Source of the DNA: Calditrichota bacterium
Lineage (GTDB): Bacteria; Electryoneota; RPQS01
DNA length: 8,063 bases
Assembly: GCA_020057985.1 (NCBI GenBank)
Contig: JAGVEU010000463.1
Location: 1-8,063, forward strand
Direction: 5' to 3'
A program made the position numbers and the translations under genes. The notes under the pieces are model-generated. The model had not been told where the DNA came from. It saw only the letters and a list, made by a program, of their open reading frames with translations, and made no database searches. Of this stretch, positions 6,395 through 8,063 are shown piece by piece. The number at the start of each line of letters is the position of its first letter. Position 1 is the stretch's first letter.

Positions 6395-8063
6395 TTAGTT
6401 TTCCTTATTTGTGGTTTGCTTATATTGTGCTTGCAATGATTGAACAGCCGCCCGCAACTCGGCAAGCTCCTTATTGTGCGCCGCGACTTCCTGCTCCAGT
6501 TTCAAGTTTGAAGTTTGTAGTTTGTGATTTTCTTTCGCCAGTTCCTGTATCGCCGCCAGCGCGATTCCGGGAGGATCAAGCGTCGCGATGGTCGTGTTGC
6601 TTTCGCCAAGACTGAACGCCGCATAGAAGTCTTGCGCTGTTGGGCCGATGTGCTGAACAGATTCATCCTGTGTCTTATAGCTCCAGCGGTGCAGCGGAAG
6701 CTGAACAACTTTTTCCAGAATTCCGGAGGTGTTCACACCACCATGCAAGCGTTTTTGACGGACGTCACAGAGGTTGTTCCATTGTCCGCCACCGGAGGCA
6801 AGACTCACGCCTGTGCCCGTTCCCGTGTGTGTGGTATAGAAACGAGCCCCGCCCGGAGAGCGCACAGTGAAAGCATAGTCCGCAAACGACGCAGTAGAGT
6901 CGGTACCGCTGTTGCTGCTGCCCCACACAAAGGATCCAGTGTGGTTGGCACGCGCACGGAACCCCGCGGCGTGAGAATTGGTGTTGGTTGCGGTGTTTGA
7001 CTGACCACCACTCACTGTTGCATAGCTGCCGCTGGCCCTGTTGCCCGAACCGCCGGTCACGGTCGCGTACAGGCTGCCTGCCAGATTCTGATAACCGCCC
7101 GCAACGGTAGCTGTATAGTTATTCGCAATATTCCAATATCCGCCGCCTACGACAGCAGCATCCCCGCTCGCCGTATTGCCGAATCCGCTGACGGTCGCAC
7201 AAGTGCCGCTGGCCACATTACGTCCGCCGCCGGTGATCGTAGCATTCTGGCCAGTTGCCGAGTTTGAATCTACGTCACCTCCGCCGCCGCCGCTAATCAC
7301 GGAATTGCTGCCACGGGCACGATTGTAATTGCCACCACCCACAAATGCATTAACACCTGAAGCAGAATTATGCTGCCCCCCGCCGACCGTGGCATTGTTC
7401 TGAGTAGCATAATTTTCACTACCACCAGACACGGTTGAAGATGGACCTGTGGCATGATTGAAGTAACCGCCACCAACTGTTGCATAATTGAGTGAAGCAG
7501 TATTATCCCAGCCGCCCGCAATAGTTGCATAGAAATTCGATGCAAGGTTAGATCTGCCTCCACCGACAGTTGCATAATCATCAACAGCGGAATTGTCACG
7601 ACCGCCACCGACGAATGCATAGATACTGTCGGCATGATTCTCGTAACCACCTCCGATTGCGGCATAATCGCCCACGGCTTCGTTGTAAATGCCTCCTCCC
7701 ACGGTGGCGTAGATGTTGGTGGCTTTGTTTACAACGCCACCGCCCACTGTGGAGAAGTCGCCGCTGGCTTTGTTACCGATGCCGCCACTTATCGTGGCAA
7801 GCCAGCCGCTGGCCTCGTTATTGTTGCCGCCGCCCACCGTAGTCTCACTGCCAGTGGCTCTGTTTAACCCGCCGCCGCCCACTGTGGCGAAGTTGCCAGC
7901 CACATTGCGCAGACCGCCACCAATGGCTGAAGCCCATCCGGAAGCAGAATTGGAATCCGCGACCAAAGCACCACCTCCGCCGGCTACCACGGAGTAGTCT
8001 CCTCGGGCACGATTGTGCCGGCCACCGCCGATGGCTGAAGCCTCACCGGAAGCAAAATTGGAA
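6395..8063 (-). CDS. Trimeric adhesin / tail-fibre-like protein with S74 chaperone domain (N-terminus outside window)
   Basis: A 555-residue partial protein, open at the window edge. Residues 2-356 are about 23 repeats of 15 residues (N.ASG.YATVGGG..), like the head repeats of YadA-type trimeric autotransporters, expected to form a beta-roll or beta-helix. A linker (about 357-425, SFVWGSS, FTVRSPGGARFY) leads to an S74-type intramolecular chaperone of endosialidase (about 430-510; CDVRQK, VQLPLHRWSYK, HIGPTAQDFYAAF, GIALAAIQEL). A coiled coil (about 505-551) ends it. S74 domains drive trimer assembly of fibre proteins and are often cut off by themselves. The usual Ser at the cleavage site is Cys432 here, while Lys437 is kept. 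There is no T9SS tail. A GTG at 7990 is internal to the repeats and not the real start. It is the first visible gene of an operon with the gene at 5773-6393. Confidence 0.85.
   Translation of the reverse strand, partial: SNFASGEASAIGGGRHNRARGDYSVVAGGGGALVADSNSASGWASAIGGGLRNVAGNFATVGGGGLNRATGSETTVGGGNNNEASGWLATISGGIGNKASGDFSTVGGGVVNKATNIYATVGGGIYNEAVGDYAAIGGGYENHADSIYAFVGGGRDNSAVDDYATVGGGRSNLASNFYATIAGGWDNTASLNYATVGGGYFNHATGPSSTVSGGSENYATQNNATVGGGQHNSASGVNAFVGGGNYNRARGSNSVISGGGGGDVDSNSATGQNATITGGGRNVASGTCATVSGFGNTASGDAAVVGGGYWNIANNYTATVAGGYQNLAGSLYATVTGGSGNRASGSYATVSGGQSNTATNTNSHAAGFRARANHTGSFVWGSSNSGTDSTASFADYAFTVRSPGGARFYTTHTGTGTGVSLASGGGQWNNLCDVRQKRLHGGVNTSGILEKVVQLPLHRWSYKTQDESVQHIGPTAQDFYAAFSLGESNTTIATLDPPGIALAAIQELAKENHKLQTSNLKLEQEVAAHNKELAELRAAVQSLQAQYKQTTNKEN
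6402..6406 (-). promoter_or_regulatory. Ribosome binding site inside the end of the adhesin gene
   Basis: Minus-strand AAGGA lies within the last codons of the adhesin (AAG GAA AAC TAA), eight bases before ATG 6393-6391. It decides the start of the downstream gene and implies coupled translation of the two genes. Confidence 0.7.
6497..6524 (-). repeat. Seven-base micro-satellite in the coiled-coil code
   Basis: On the coding strand, CAAACTA, CAAACTT, CAAACTT and GAAACTG are in tandem. They encode KLQTSNLKL in the C-terminal coiled coil of the adhesin. The unit is seven bases, so a change in copy number would alter the C-terminus and the distance to the coupled downstream gene. Confidence 0.7.
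6998..8062 (-). repeat. Array of 45-base coding repeats (15-residue units)
   Basis: About 23 degenerate units of 15 residues, consensus N.ASG.YATVGGG.., run without a break from the window edge. Two longer blocks, at 8014-7865 and 7324-7178, share the order NRARG..SV, GGGG with an insert ending DS, NSA[ST]G, then GGG.RNVA and a 14-residue unit. They are therefore a higher-order repeat offset by 690 bases. The array continues beyond the window. Confidence 0.85.

Noticed and set aside
6394..6465. Upstream ATG start at 6465 for the small secreted protein
   Set aside because: It would overlap the adhesin gene by 71 bases and place a charged 24-residue stretch before the signal peptide; ATG 6393 has a good ribosome binding site.
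7988..7990. GTG start for the adhesin
   Set aside because: The frame stays open to the window edge with the same repeat pattern, so this is an internal valine codon.
7570..7997. Plus-strand ORFs rich in proline, arginine and tryptophan
   Set aside because: They are antisense shadows of the glycine-rich repeats.
6998..8062. CRISPR-like regular repeats
   Set aside because: The 45-base period encodes a continuous 15-residue protein motif, with no unique spacers or identical repeats.

Overview
The window looks like a piece of a bacterial genome from the Fibrobacteres-Chlorobi-Bacteroidetes (FCB) superphylum or a related uncultured lineage; I cannot name the phylum more closely. The main evidence is the C-terminus of the secreted protease at 1591-4026, which is a typical type A sorting domain of the type IX secretion system (T9SS), with the hallmark NYPNPFNPTTT and a GVYVYRL...KKMLLMK ending. 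The trimeric adhesin/tail-fibre-like repeat protein and the signal peptides built on micro-satellite DNA fit the same kind of genome. Base composition looks moderate (about half G+C by eye).

Layout. (1) 7-1131, minus strand: a saccharopine dehydrogenase family enzyme that most resembles L-lysine 6-dehydrogenase, with a good sigma70-type promoter at 1177-1205. (2) 1132-1590: a divergent intergenic region holding that promoter, an imperfect palindrome (element A, 1297-1400), weak promoter candidates for the next gene, and a strong ribosome binding site that opens an 11-codon ORF rather than the protease frame. Nothing recognisable was found at 1206-1296 apart from a 12-base direct repeat shared with element A. 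(3) 1591-4026, plus strand: a secreted lysyl-endopeptidase (Lys-C / Achromobacter protease I type) with propeptide, protease domain, two tandem PPC-like domains and a T9SS sorting domain. It is followed by a clear rho-independent terminator. (4) 4116-4246: element B, a second member of the element A repeat family, in the same orientation. (5) 4354-5691, plus strand: an exported PDZ plus alpha/beta-hydrolase protein. (6) 5686-5778: a palindrome between convergent genes. (7) 6393-5773 and 8063-6395, minus strand: a two-gene operon. The upstream gene is incomplete at the window edge and encodes about 23 fifteen-residue beta-roll repeats, an S74 intramolecular-chaperone domain and a coiled coil. 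The downstream gene is a small secreted protein with a fibronectin III-like domain, and its ribosome binding site lies inside the end of the upstream gene.

How the genes fit together. Four of the five products look exported or surface-associated. The protease keeps all the residues that give Lys-C its lysine specificity, and its divergent neighbour is a lysine dehydrogenase homologue, which suggests (by inference only) a link between extracellular protein digestion and lysine catabolism. The most unusual features are non-coding or repeat-based: a previously unrecognised-looking palindromic repeat family flanking the protease gene; three micro-satellites with 7- or 8-base units inside the two-gene operon that could switch reading frame; a Ser-to-Cys change at the predicted S74 autocleavage site; and the displaced start signal of the protease.
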